The notes under the pieces were generated by a model, which ran no database searches, was not told the DNA's origin, and saw only the letters and a program-made list of their open reading frames with translations. A stretch of DNA of 43,826 nt. Source: an uncultured Bacteroidales bacterium (GTDB lineage Bacteria; Bacteroidota; Bacteroidia; Bacteroidales; UBA932). The translations under genes were made by a program, and so were the position numbers. Location of the stretch: NCBI GenBank assembly GCA_934725575.1, contig CAKVCK010000028.1, positions 1-43,826 on the forward strand, in the 5' to 3' direction. How positions within the stretch are numbered: position 1 is the first letter of the stretch; every line of letters starts with the position of its first letter. This document shows, one piece after another, positions 8,003 to 17,398 of the stretch.

Positions 8003-9439
8003 ATGAAGAAGTTGTTTGTAGCCACAATGTTGCTTCTGTCAGCGGCGATCACCCTTCCCGCCCAGAAGAAGCCGTATTCAGTGACATGGCAGAATTTCAA
8101 CACTTACTCCACCCGGCTGCCTGAGACCGGAAAGCTTGTGACCAAACCGGCGGACGGTTCAGGGGATTCCAGATGGTCCATCGGCTGCGAGACCCTTGAC
8201 AGGGACTACGCTGATTTCAGCCAGTTCAGGAAGTACGTCGGACCTCTCGGAGTCGGCTACGCCAGAATCCAGAGCGGCTGGGCCAAATGCGAGCAGGAGA
8301 AGGGCAAGTACGATTTCGCATGGCTGGACGAGATTGTGGACGGGTTGAACTCACAGGGAGTCCGCCCATGGATGTGCCTTTGCTACGGCAATCCTCTTTA
8401 CGGAGCTGACAGGAATCTCGGCTCCGGTATCTTCACGACAGACGAGGTGATGAAGCCTTGGCTGAAATACGTCCGTGAGACGGTCAGGCACTACGGTGAC
8501 CGCGTCGCCATGTGGGAGATCTGGAACGAGCCGAACCTCAGGAGCAAGAACAATCCGGAGGTCTATGCGGAGATGCTCATTGCCACGGCCGAGGAGATCA
8601 GAAAGGTCAACCGCAAGGCCGTGATCATCGGATTCGGCCTGTCAGGAGTGCCTACCGCCTGGCCGAAGAAAGTCATGGACATCCTTAAGGACAGGAAGAA
8701 GACCGATCTGATCGACATGGTTTCTTTCCATCCGTATTATCCTAATCCTGACAACGCCACGACCGACATCCTTGTCCTTGACAGCCTGATGAAGTCATAT
8801 TCCCCGAAAATCAAGCTGTTCCAGGGTGAGACAGGCTGCCCTTCCATCCTTGAATATGGCCACGCGATGAACCACTATGAGTGGAGCGAGTACAAGCAGG
8901 CCAAGTGGGACCTGAGGCGCATGGCGAATGACTTCCGTCTGGAGATAATGTCAAACATATTCACTATGGTGGACTTACAGTATGAAAACATGCTTCAGTC
9001 GTTTGGACTCATCAGGATGAACCTCCGGAAGAAGGTTGTTTACAAGAGGCCTTCTTATTATGCGGTGCAGCATATGGTAAGCCTGCTGACTACGAAAGTT
9101 CATCCTTTCGACCTTGAGGTGGATCACAACGCCACAAGAGAGATTTCCGTTGTGGGAATAAAGGATGAGGCCGGGAAGACAGTGGGAGCCATGCTGTGGT
9201 ACAGTGACCAGATGCCGACCGATGTCCTTGAGAAGGACAACGTGAGCATGACGATCAAAGGCCTTGACATGAAGGATCCTGTGTACGTGGAGCCGATCAC
9301 CGGTAAGGTGCATGAAGTCAAGACCGTGATTCTCAGGGGCGGCCTGAGCGGCGGGAATGTCCGCCTGTCCGGCCTGCCGATGTGGGACAGCCCTGTTTTC
9401 CTGATGGAGCGTGAGAGTGTGAGCATGGAACGGGAATAG
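8003..9439 (+). CDS. Exported clan GH-A glycoside hydrolase (GH39/GH5-like)
   Basis: 478 residues with an N-terminal signal peptide (MKKLFVATMLLLSAAITLPAQ). A TIM-barrel hydrolase pattern follows: ARIQSGWAKCEQEKGKYDF..LD, then WEIWNEPNL (acid/base Glu about residue 176), SFHPYYPNPD, and LFQGETGCPS (nucleophile Glu about residue 276). A small C-terminal beta domain fits residues ~380-478. The double-Glu arrangement and NEP motif place it in clan GH-A with a retaining mechanism; the family (GH39, GH5 or an unclassified relative) cannot be fixed by eye. As first gene of the PUL transcript, 44 bp before susC, it probably acts in the periplasm or at the cell surface on the imported glycan. Confidence 0.82.
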   Translation: MKKLFVATMLLLSAAITLPAQKKPYSVTWQNFNTYSTRLPETGKLVTKPADGSGDSRWSIGCETLDRDYADFSQFRKYVGPLGVGYARIQSGWAKCEQEKGKYDFAWLDEIVDGLNSQGVRPWMCLCYGNPLYGADRNLGSGIFTTDEVMKPWLKYVRETVRHYGDRVAMWEIWNEPNLRSKNNPEVYAEMLIATAEEIRKVNRKAVIIGFGLSGVPTAWPKKVMDILKDRKKTDLIDMVSFHPYYPNPDNATTDILVLDSLMKSYSPKIKLFQGETGCPSILEYGHAMNHYEWSEYKQAKWDLRRMANDFRLEIMSNIFTMVDLQYENMLQSFGLIRMNLRKKVVYKRPSYYAVQHMVSLLTTKVHPFDLEVDHNATREISVVGIKDEAGKTVGAMLWYSDQMPTDVLEKDNVSMTIKGLDMKDPVYVEPITGKVHEVKTVILRGGLSGGNVRLSGLPMWDSPVFLMERESVSMERE

Positions 9440-9483
9440 TGAGCGTCCACATTGAATGATGAACACTAAATACATTATAACTA

Positions 9484-12400
9484 ATGAAAGATAATTACGG
9501 ACAATCAATCCAACGCAGCCTGGGGTCAATCCTCCGGGTTGCTTTGGCTGTTCTGATGTGCCTGACCCTCGGTTCCTTGTCCGGAACGGGTTCCCAGGCC
9601 TCGGCTCAGAATCGATCCGCATCCAAGACCGTGAAGATCAAAGGATCTGTGATCGATGAGGATTCCAAACCGGTACCGGGTGTCGCTGTCCTTGTCAAGG
9701 GTCACCCTGAGTTCGGAGGTACTATGACGGACGAGAAAGGAGGATTTGTCTTCAACGTTCCGTCCGACGCCACGGTTCAGTTCTCTTGCATAGGTTACAA
9801 GCCGGTCGAGATGTCGGTCGCCAGGAATCTGGATTGGTTGATAACAATGGTTGAGGAGTCTGTCGCCCTTGAAGGCACTGTCGTGGTCGGCTACGGTGTG
9901 CAGCGCAAGGAAAGCGTTGTCGGAGCCATCACCCAGGTCAAGGCCGAGGATCTTGAGAAAACAGGAACCACGGACATCACCAGCGCTCTGGCGGGAAAGG
10001 TTTCCGGTCTTCTGGTATATTCCCAGAACGGCGCGCCGGGCCAGAGTGACGCCACGTTGATACTGCGGGGCCTTTCCAGCTGGAACGGCAACAATCCGCT
10101 TGTGATGGTCGATGGTATCGAACGGTCAATGAATATGTTGTCCCCGACGGACATCGCCAGCATCTCTGTTCTGAAGGACGCGTCCGCCACGGCAGTGTAT
10201 GGAGCCAAAGGTGCGAACGGTGTGATCCTTGTCACCACGAAGACCGGCTCGAAGGGCGCTCCTAAGTTCTCCGTCAATGTGGAGCAGGGCTTGAACTCTC
10301 CGATGTGGACTCCTGATCACGTGGAAGCGGGAACAGTGACCAGAATGGCGAACATCGCCTATAAGAACACCCAGTCTTTCGGCTCTCAGTTCTCTGATGA
10401 GATTATAAAGAAATATGAGAACCAGTCAGACCCTATGAGATACCCTGATGTGCGTTGGTACGACCTTCTTCAGAAACGTTTCGCTGCCAGCACGAACGCT
10501 GACTTCTCGGTGTCGGGAGGCTCGGACAGGGTGCGTTATTATCTGGGTGTCAGCTATGTGCACGAAGGTTCGATCATCAAGGAAATCTATCCTGGGACGA
10601 ACTTCGCGAGCGACAGGATCAACTATCGTATGAACCTTGACTGGGATGTCACCAAATCCACCTTGCTGTCTTTCAAGGTTGGTGGAGTCACCAATATGGT
10701 TAAGAATCTGGCCTCGCACACAGGATCTTCCTGGCTTTTCAGTACGATCTACCAGTCTCCGACCATCACTTTTCCGGCCTACTATCCCGCGGATGTCCTG
10801 AAACAGTATCCTGATCCTAATTATCCGGACGCTGATTCAGACCGTGTCGGCGCCAACCAGGGCTCGAAGTATGAGAATCCGTATTCCGCCTTGTCAGATC
10901 CGGATTATGTCAAGAACGTGAATTACCGTTTGTTCACCGACCTGATTCTTACCCAGAAGCTGGATTTCATCACAGTGGGACTGTCCGCCACCGCAAAGTT
11001 CGGTATGACTTCGGCCTATGCGAGGGTCTCGCAGAAGGCTTCGACCAACTTCGCCAAATGGAACATCAACTGGGAGGCCTATGATGCCGGCAGCACAGAC
11101 ATTTGGGAGATTCAGGACAGTCAGTCCAATTATGTCTGGAATGACAAGCCTTTCTCCATCACCCAGGACAACTCTCCTTCAGGCGTGAGCTTCATCACTT
11201 ATCTGGAGGGATCGCTGAATTACAGCAGAAAATTCTCCAGGAAGCACAATGTGTCCGCTTTGGCTCTGTACAATCAAAGGCAGTACAATTCCGGAGCTTC
11301 ATTCCCGAAAAGAACCCAGTCTTTTGTCGGACGTGTGACGTACGACTACAAGGGCAAGTATCTGTTTGAGGGCAACATCGGTGTGACGGGAAGCGAGCAG
11401 TTCTCGCCTGACTACAGGTACGGTGTGTTCCCTTCGGCGGCGGTCGGCTACATCGTCTCCAAAGAAAAGTTCTGGAAGAGGGCGATGCCTTGGTGGAGCA
11501 CGATGAAGATCCGTTACTCCAACGGTTGGGTCGGCAGTGACGCGTCGGGCAGCAACTGGCTTTACTATTCTTCGTGGAAGCAGACCAAAGGATATTACCA
11601 GGAGGAAGCCGCGGCGAACATCACCGCGAGATGGGAGACCGCACACAAGCAGGATTTCGGCTTCGAGATGGGATTCCTCAAGGACAAACTCACGGTCAAT
11701 GTCGATCTGTATGACGAGAAGCGTAACGATATGCTGATGCCACCTGTCGTGACAGCCTTTGTCGGTGTCGCCTACAAGGATGTGAACGCGGGTGCTTTGA
11801 AGAAGCACGGCTTTGAGGTTGAGGTCAACTGGAAGAACACCACCTCCGGTGGCTTCACCTACAATTTCGGTGGTATGATCGGACTCAACGAGAACAGGAT
11901 AACCAAGTATGGTGACGCTCCTTACGCTCCTGAATATCAGAAATATGCCGGAACGCCACTGCAGTCGGCCAGGACCGGCGACCAGCTCATCGACGACAGA
12001 TTCTTCGGAAGCATCGACGAGATTCACGGCTACCCTAACTACGCCACGGAATGGACAAATGTCGTTCCGGGAGTCTATAAGTTCCTGGATTACGTCCCGG
12101 ACGGCAAGATCTCCCAGCAGGATCTTCATGTGCTGGAAGGATCGACTTACGCTCCGGGAGTATATTCCTTCAATGTCGGAGGCGCTTACAAGGGGTTGAC
12201 CTTCAAGGTGCTGTGTACAGGAACCATCGGCAAGTACATCAATTACAAGCGTGTGAACATCGTCCCGTTCTATGCCGGAGCGTACGTGATCCACGATTCG
12301 CACTTGAACTATTGGACTCCGACCAACAGGGATTCGGACATCCCTGCGCTGTCATTCTCTGACGAGATGTATGCTTGGGGTGGTGGCACATCCACCTATC

Positions 12401-12663
12401 CGGGCTACAATCTGGCGATTCCTGATTTCACATGGAAGCGTTCGGACTATATGACTGTCAAGGAAGTCATGGTGTCGTACAGATTCTCCGGACCGAATAT
12501 CAAACGGATCCTCGGAGTGAAACATCTTGCTGTCGGACTTGTCTGCAACAATCTGTGGACATTCTCCAACATCAAGGACACGGATCCTCAGAGACTCACC
12601 ACGGCCGCAAACTCCTATCCGACAATGAGGATGCTCAAACTTAATGTCAACCTTGCATTCTAA
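9484..12663 (+). CDS. SusC-like TonB-dependent outer-membrane transporter
   Basis: 1059 residues. A long signal sequence ends near ASAQN, followed by a carboxypeptidase-regulatory-like domain (KIKGSVIDEDSKPVPGVAVLVKG, residues ~48-115), the SusC signature VVVGYGVQRKESVVGAI, a plug domain (ALAGKVSGLLVYSQNG; LILRGLSSW; MVDGIERSM; SVLKDASATAVYGAKGANGVILVTTK) and a ~22-strand barrel ending in NLAF with a terminal aromatic residue. It imports oligosaccharides across the outer membrane using TonB energy, paired with the SusD encoded immediately downstream (TAATG overlap). Size and domain order are typical. Confidence 0.95.
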   Translation: MKDNYGQSIQRSLGSILRVALAVLMCLTLGSLSGTGSQASAQNRSASKTVKIKGSVIDEDSKPVPGVAVLVKGHPEFGGTMTDEKGGFVFNVPSDATVQFSCIGYKPVEMSVARNLDWLITMVEESVALEGTVVVGYGVQRKESVVGAITQVKAEDLEKTGTTDITSALAGKVSGLLVYSQNGAPGQSDATLILRGLSSWNGNNPLVMVDGIERSMNMLSPTDIASISVLKDASATAVYGAKGANGVILVTTKTGSKGAPKFSVNVEQGLNSPMWTPDHVEAGTVTRMANIAYKNTQSFGSQFSDEIIKKYENQSDPMRYPDVRWYDLLQKRFAASTNADFSVSGGSDRVRYYLGVSYVHEGSIIKEIYPGTNFASDRINYRMNLDWDVTKSTLLSFKVGGVTNMVKNLASHTGSSWLFSTIYQSPTITFPAYYPADVLKQYPDPNYPDADSDRVGANQGSKYENPYSALSDPDYVKNVNYRLFTDLILTQKLDFITVGLSATAKFGMTSAYARVSQKASTNFAKWNINWEAYDAGSTDIWEIQDSQSNYVWNDKPFSITQDNSPSGVSFITYLEGSLNYSRKFSRKHNVSALALYNQRQYNSGASFPKRTQSFVGRVTYDYKGKYLFEGNIGVTGSEQFSPDYRYGVFPSAAVGYIVSKEKFWKRAMPWWSTMKIRYSNGWVGSDASGSNWLYYSSWKQTKGYYQEEAAANITARWETAHKQDFGFEMGFLKDKLTVNVDLYDEKRNDMLMPPVVTAFVGVAYKDVNAGALKKHGFEVEVNWKNTTSGGFTYNFGGMIGLNENRITKYGDAPYAPEYQKYAGTPLQSARTGDQLIDDRFFGSIDEIHGYPNYATEWTNVVPGVYKFLDYVPDGKISQQDLHVLEGSTYAPGVYSFNVGGAYKGLTFKVLCTGTIGKYINYKRVNIVPFYAGAYVIHDSHLNYWTPTNRDSDIPALSFSDEMYAWGGGTSTYPGYNLAIPDFTWKRSDYMTVKEVMVSYRFSGPNIKRILGVKHLAVGLVCNNLWTFSNIKDTDPQRLTTAANSYPTMRMLKLNVNLAF

Positions 12664-14552
12664 TGATTATGAAAACATTTGTCAACAAGATCAAATACAG
12701 CCTGCTGGGAGTCGCCGCTTTCTTCTGTGTAAGTGGCTGCAATTTCCTTGACGTGGATCCTGAGCTGGGACTTTCCGACGAGGAAGTGTTCGGCTCATAT
12801 TCCTCGTTCCGCAAATATTTCGATTGGATCTACGAGTCCAACGGAGGAAAGAACATGGAGAGGATCCTGATCGCTTACCCATTCTACTATGACCTCTTCC
12901 AACAGTATTCTTTCTCCTGGTACAACACGACGGACATCGCTGACGCCGGAAAGATGGGTGTCACCCAGCAGTATTTCAAGCAGGGAGCCCTTACTCAGGA
13001 TTTCCTTGCGAAAGTGACCTTCGACTCCGGCAAGGCAGACAACAAGCCGATCGCAAAGGCGATGTTCTCCACGATCAGAAGGTGCAACATGACAATCGCC
13101 CACATTAACGAGTGTCTGAACATCACCGAGGATCAAAAGAACGATCTTCTCGGACAGGCTTTCGCGCTTCGTGGATTCGCCCATTTCACACTTGGCCGTC
13201 TGTTCGGAGGCATGCCTTATCTGGATCATGTCATCGAAGCTGATGAAGAGTGGGATCTCCCGAGGCTTTCCACCCACGAGACGTTCACGAGGGCCGCGGA
13301 GGATCTTAAGACGGGTTACGAGATGATGGCCGCCGCCGGTGTGGCGCGCCGCAACACTCCGGAGAATCTTGTGTCAGGCACGGTTGATGAGATCAATGGT
13401 ATCGCTGCCATCGGAATCCGCTCAAGGGCTTTGCTTTATGCCGCGAGCGAATTGCATAATGAGAGAGGACAGGAGGATTGGGTTGTGGCCGCTGAAGCCG
13501 CTGCCGAGGCACTTAAGGCGGCTCTGGACGCAGGATTCACTCTCCTCCCGGCAGCCCAGTACACTGATAATTTCTATGGCAAGCAGATGACCAATGAGAC
13601 GATTTGGAGCTGGTCATACAAGGCCAAGAACAATCATGCTAACTTTGTGGGTATCTTGGCGTATCCGCAGTCCGGAAGAGCTGGTTCGTCCGGTGTCTGC
13701 CCGACGCAGAATTTTGTGGACAGGTACGAGACCGCCTATGGAGAGCCGTTGGTGACAGAGGAAGACAAGGCCGCCGCGATCGCCGCCGGGCATTACAATC
13801 CGCAGAATCCTTACGCTGATCGTGATCCGCGTCTGGATATGACCATAGTTCATGATGGCAGCGCCGACGCCGCGGCCAGTGGCAAGGTCATAAACATCTA
13901 CTATGATCCGGCGAAGAAGAACTATCCTGTGACAAAACTCAGCGGAGTCAATGTGACATTCGGAATAGATTGGGGGTCAAAGGATAATGGTACACAGGGA
14001 TATTCAAGCACCGGTTATTATTGCAAAAAATACTGGGACGGGAAATTAGGCTCGAAAGGCACCAGCCACTATCATATCGATCCTATTGTCAGAGTGGCGG
14101 AGCTTTACCTGAACTACGCTGAGGCTGTCAACGAGGCATACGGCCCGAACGGCGCGGCCGGAGGATTGGATCTTACCGCTGTGCAGGCTGTCAACATCAT
14201 CAGAAACCGTGTCGGCCAGCCTGACGTCCTGGAGAAGTACACCGCTGACAAGGACCGCTTCCGTGAGAGAATCCGCAACGAGCGTGGCATTGAGCTGGCT
14301 TTCGAGGGACATCATTACTACTATGACATCAGAAGATGGAAGACCGCTCCGGAGCATATGAGCAAGACTCTCTATGGAATGTATGTGGAAAGCATCAAGA
14401 AAAGCGGGGAGTATCCTATAGGCAGAAAGTTCGAGGTCCGGCCGATTCCGAACAACCGTCAGTGCGTCTGGAAGGACTATATGTACTACCTTCCTTTCCC
14501 TGACACCGAGGCCTACAAACTCAAGAATTTTGTGAACTGGACCTGGAAGTAA
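12663..14552 (+). CDS. SusD/RagB-like surface glycan-binding lipoprotein
   Basis: 629 residues with a lipoprotein signal (FFCVSGCNFLDVDPE, lipobox Cys near residue 26), the SusD N-terminal NFLDVDPE..LSDEEVF pattern, TPR-like helices (LLGQAFALRGFAHFTLGRLFGGMPYLD) and the C-terminal IRNERGIELAFEGHHYYYDIRRWK typical of the family. It caps the adjacent SusC on the cell surface and captures oligosaccharide. The ATG at 12663 overlaps the susC stop by one base (TAATG); an ATG at 12669 is an equally good start. Confidence 0.94.
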   Translation: MIMKTFVNKIKYSLLGVAAFFCVSGCNFLDVDPELGLSDEEVFGSYSSFRKYFDWIYESNGGKNMERILIAYPFYYDLFQQYSFSWYNTTDIADAGKMGVTQQYFKQGALTQDFLAKVTFDSGKADNKPIAKAMFSTIRRCNMTIAHINECLNITEDQKNDLLGQAFALRGFAHFTLGRLFGGMPYLDHVIEADEEWDLPRLSTHETFTRAAEDLKTGYEMMAAAGVARRNTPENLVSGTVDEINGIAAIGIRSRALLYAASELHNERGQEDWVVAAEAAAEALKAALDAGFTLLPAAQYTDNFYGKQMTNETIWSWSYKAKNNHANFVGILAYPQSGRAGSSGVCPTQNFVDRYETAYGEPLVTEEDKAAAIAAGHYNPQNPYADRDPRLDMTIVHDGSADAAASGKVINIYYDPAKKNYPVTKLSGVNVTFGIDWGSKDNGTQGYSSTGYYCKKYWDGKLGSKGTSHYHIDPIVRVAELYLNYAEAVNEAYGPNGAAGGLDLTAVQAVNIIRNRVGQPDVLEKYTADKDRFRERIRNERGIELAFEGHHYYYDIRRWKTAPEHMSKTLYGMYVESIKKSGEYPIGRKFEVRPIPNNRQCVWKDYMYYLPFPDTEAYKLKNFVNWTWK

Positions 14553-14568
14553 TTAACACGACACAAGA

Positions 14569-17376
14569 ATGAAAGCATCAAAATATATTATCTCAGTCCT
14601 TGCCGCGGCCGTGGCGTGCGTCGAGCTGTCGGCGGCCGTCCCGGAGAAAAAGGACTCTGTCATCACCTATCCGTGGGGACAGAAACTTACTTACTGGCAG
14701 ACGACCGGCAGTGGACTTACTGTTAATATTCCTAAACTGGAGACCAAGGTCGCCGGAGATCTCAGGAACAGTATGACGGGAGTCGTTCCGGGAATGGATG
14801 TCAGGGAACTGGCAGGAGGTTTCGATCCGTCCGCCTATGCGATGTACACGATGAACAACAGCCACATCCAGCTTACCATGAGGGGCAACACCGACCTGAT
14901 GTGCATTGTTAACGATATGCACATCCCGTTCAGCCAGCTTCTGCTGGATCCTAACCAGATAGAGTCGATAACCGTGATCACGGATGTCGTTGACCGGGCC
15001 AAATACGGCCCTCTGGCCACAAACGGTGCCCTTTTGATCCGCACAAAACAAGGTGGGTACAACACTCCGATGCATATTCACGTGGATATGGAGAGCGGTA
15101 TCAGCATGGCAGGCCGTGTGCCTGAATGGGTGAACGGTGTTGAATATGCCAAGTTGAACAACGCGGCGAGATCCGCCAGCGGCTATGACGAGTTGTATTC
15201 ACCGGACGCGATCAATGGATTCGCGAAGAATGACCCGTACGATCTTCTTTACCCTAATGTTGACTATAAGTCCTTGATGTACAAGAATTCCTATCCTCTG
15301 TCCAGGGCCGGGGTCAGCTTCTATGGCGGAGGTAACAGTGTACGGTATAATTTCGCTCTCAACGGCCTTTATTCCGGAGACCTTGTCAAAGGCGGGGCCA
15401 CGACGGACTACAGCCGCTTCAACATCTCCGCCGGTATGGCCGCGAAGATCGGACGCTATATCGAGGTTTCTGTGGATTTCTCCTCGCTTCTCTCGTTCCA
15501 GCGTTCCGGAAGGACATCGTGGAACTCATACCGGATGGTCCCTTCCGTGGCATATCCATTGGTTCTCGGAACCGCCACCGGAGATGAGGAGACAGGCGAG
15601 GCCAAGGGCACGACCGTCTATGGCGTCTCCAGAACCTTCCCGGACAACTATTACGCGCTTCAGATGGAAGGAGGGTTCAGAACCCATAGGATGAGGACCG
15701 GACTTTTCAACACGGCCTTGGACATCGACCTTTCATGGCTGCTTGACGGGCTTCATTCCAGAACGGGCTTCTCCAACTCCTCTTTCGTGCAGACCACAAT
15801 CGGAAAGAACAACGATTACCTCGCTTACTATTGGACACAGGAGTCGGGCAAGGGTGAGATTTCCGGCCACCGTGGAACGAGGGCCACCACAAAGAGTACA
15901 TTTGACAATTATTCCGTGCAGGCTCTCGGAATGTACGAGAGGCTGTCTTACGACAAGCGTTTCGGAATGCACAACATCGCCGCAGGAGCGACGTTCACGT
16001 TGAACAGCACATCCAACAAGGCTTCGACATGGTACCAGAGGCAGATGTACGGCATCGCTGACCTCTCATATTCCTACGCAGACAAGTACATCGCCGAGTT
16101 TGTGGCCGAGTACGCCGGCACGCACACCCTTAACAGGGCCAACAGGTTCGGTTTCTTCCCGACCGCCGGTCTCGCATGGGTGGCCTCCAATGAGGGTTTC
16201 CTGAAAAGTGTATCCTGGGTTGACAATCTCAAGCTGCGTGCCCAGGCAGGAATCATCGGTCAGACATCGTTGTTTGACACGCCGTATCTTTACAGAGGAA
16301 TCTACTCGTTCGGTAATTCGATGAACTACGGTCCTAACGACAAGCAGGACTGCTGGTTCGGCGGCACTGCCAACTGGATCTCCCAAAAGACCACCATCAG
16401 CAGGGTGCCTAATGAGGATCTCTCATGGGCGAAGATCTATCAGGTTGACGCGGGACTTGACTTCGATTTCCTGAATATGTTCTCGTTCAACACGAACTTC
16501 TTCTATCGTAAGATCGATGGAATCATAGCCAACACCACGTCGGTTACCCCCGGAGTGTTCGGACTTTCCGGAATGTCGATGTTCGAGAACTTCACCGCCA
16601 TTTCGATACGTGGCGTGGACGCAACCTTGAATTATGCCCGGACATTCGGTGACTTCAGAGTGTCCGCTGGTGTCAGCGCCCAGACTTACATCCAGAAGAA
16701 CGACAAGGTGGTCGAGGACAACTATCTTTATGACTACCAGAAGAAGACCGGTGTCAACGCGGATGCGATCTGGGGATACAGGTGCATCGGCAAGTTCACC
16801 GATGAGTCACAGCTTGCCGCGGTCCCTGCATATTCATCCGATGTCGCGGTAGGTGACTTGATGTACGAGGATGTGAACAATGACGGCAAGATAGACGCCA
16901 ATGATCAGGTGATCATTGGTCACTTCAACCCTCGTCTTTACTATCAGGTGAATCTGGGATTCGCATGGAAGAATCTGGAGTTGAGCGTGATCGGCACAGG
17001 CCGCGCCTTCTTCAAGACCGCCATGACAAATGACTGGTTCTGGAATGGAACAGGTGACGGAAACTACTCGGCGTTCGTCAGGGACAACATTGGAGGTGAC
17101 TATCCTCGTCTTGCGTACGTAAAGGACGAGAACAATTTTGTGACCTCTGATTTCTGGCTCAGGAACGGAGGTTGGTTCAAGATCCAGGATGTTGAGATCG
17201 CTTACACTCTTCCTTTGAGAAACAAGGCCATCAAGAGTGTCCGTTTCTCTGTCAAGGGACAGAACCTCGCCACCATCACCGGTGTCAAGGATGTTGATCC
17301 TGAGAACATCAACGCGGGCGTCAGCTCATATCCTTTGATGAAGACCATCACCGGTGGCGTCAAACTGAACTTTTAA
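14569..17376 (+). CDS. Second SusC-like transporter, shortened N-terminus
   Basis: 935 residues. A signal peptide (to about VELSAA) is followed, without the carboxypeptidase-like domain, by a diverged plug (LRNSMTGVVPGMDVRELAGG; IQLTMRGNTDLMCIVNDMHIP; QIESITVITDVVDRAKYGPLATNGALLIRTK) and a full TonB-dependent beta-barrel ending GGVKLNF. The usual VVVGYG signature is missing. It belongs with the SusD-like protein encoded 22 bp downstream. Loss of the N-terminal extension and the degenerate plug suggest a different ligand, or a partner role to the first SusC. No frameshift is seen and the barrel appears intact. Confidence 0.88.
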   Translation: MKASKYIISVLAAAVACVELSAAVPEKKDSVITYPWGQKLTYWQTTGSGLTVNIPKLETKVAGDLRNSMTGVVPGMDVRELAGGFDPSAYAMYTMNNSHIQLTMRGNTDLMCIVNDMHIPFSQLLLDPNQIESITVITDVVDRAKYGPLATNGALLIRTKQGGYNTPMHIHVDMESGISMAGRVPEWVNGVEYAKLNNAARSASGYDELYSPDAINGFAKNDPYDLLYPNVDYKSLMYKNSYPLSRAGVSFYGGGNSVRYNFALNGLYSGDLVKGGATTDYSRFNISAGMAAKIGRYIEVSVDFSSLLSFQRSGRTSWNSYRMVPSVAYPLVLGTATGDEETGEAKGTTVYGVSRTFPDNYYALQMEGGFRTHRMRTGLFNTALDIDLSWLLDGLHSRTGFSNSSFVQTTIGKNNDYLAYYWTQESGKGEISGHRGTRATTKSTFDNYSVQALGMYERLSYDKRFGMHNIAAGATFTLNSTSNKASTWYQRQMYGIADLSYSYADKYIAEFVAEYAGTHTLNRANRFGFFPTAGLAWVASNEGFLKSVSWVDNLKLRAQAGIIGQTSLFDTPYLYRGIYSFGNSMNYGPNDKQDCWFGGTANWISQKTTISRVPNEDLSWAKIYQVDAGLDFDFLNMFSFNTNFFYRKIDGIIANTTSVTPGVFGLSGMSMFENFTAISIRGVDATLNYARTFGDFRVSAGVSAQTYIQKNDKVVEDNYLYDYQKKTGVNADAIWGYRCIGKFTDESQLAAVPAYSSDVAVGDLMYEDVNNDGKIDANDQVIIGHFNPRLYYQVNLGFAWKNLELSVIGTGRAFFKTAMTNDWFWNGTGDGNYSAFVRDNIGGDYPRLAYVKDENNFVTSDFWLRNGGWFKIQDVEIAYTLPLRNKAIKSVRFSVKGQNLATITGVKDVDPENINAGVSSYPLMKTITGGVKLNF

Positions 17377-17398
17377 CGGATAAACTGCAATCAAGATC

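Noticed and set aside
11299..12303. 334-codon minus-strand frame inside susC
   Set aside because: It lies entirely within an intact TonB-dependent barrel gene, and its translation shows no family pattern.
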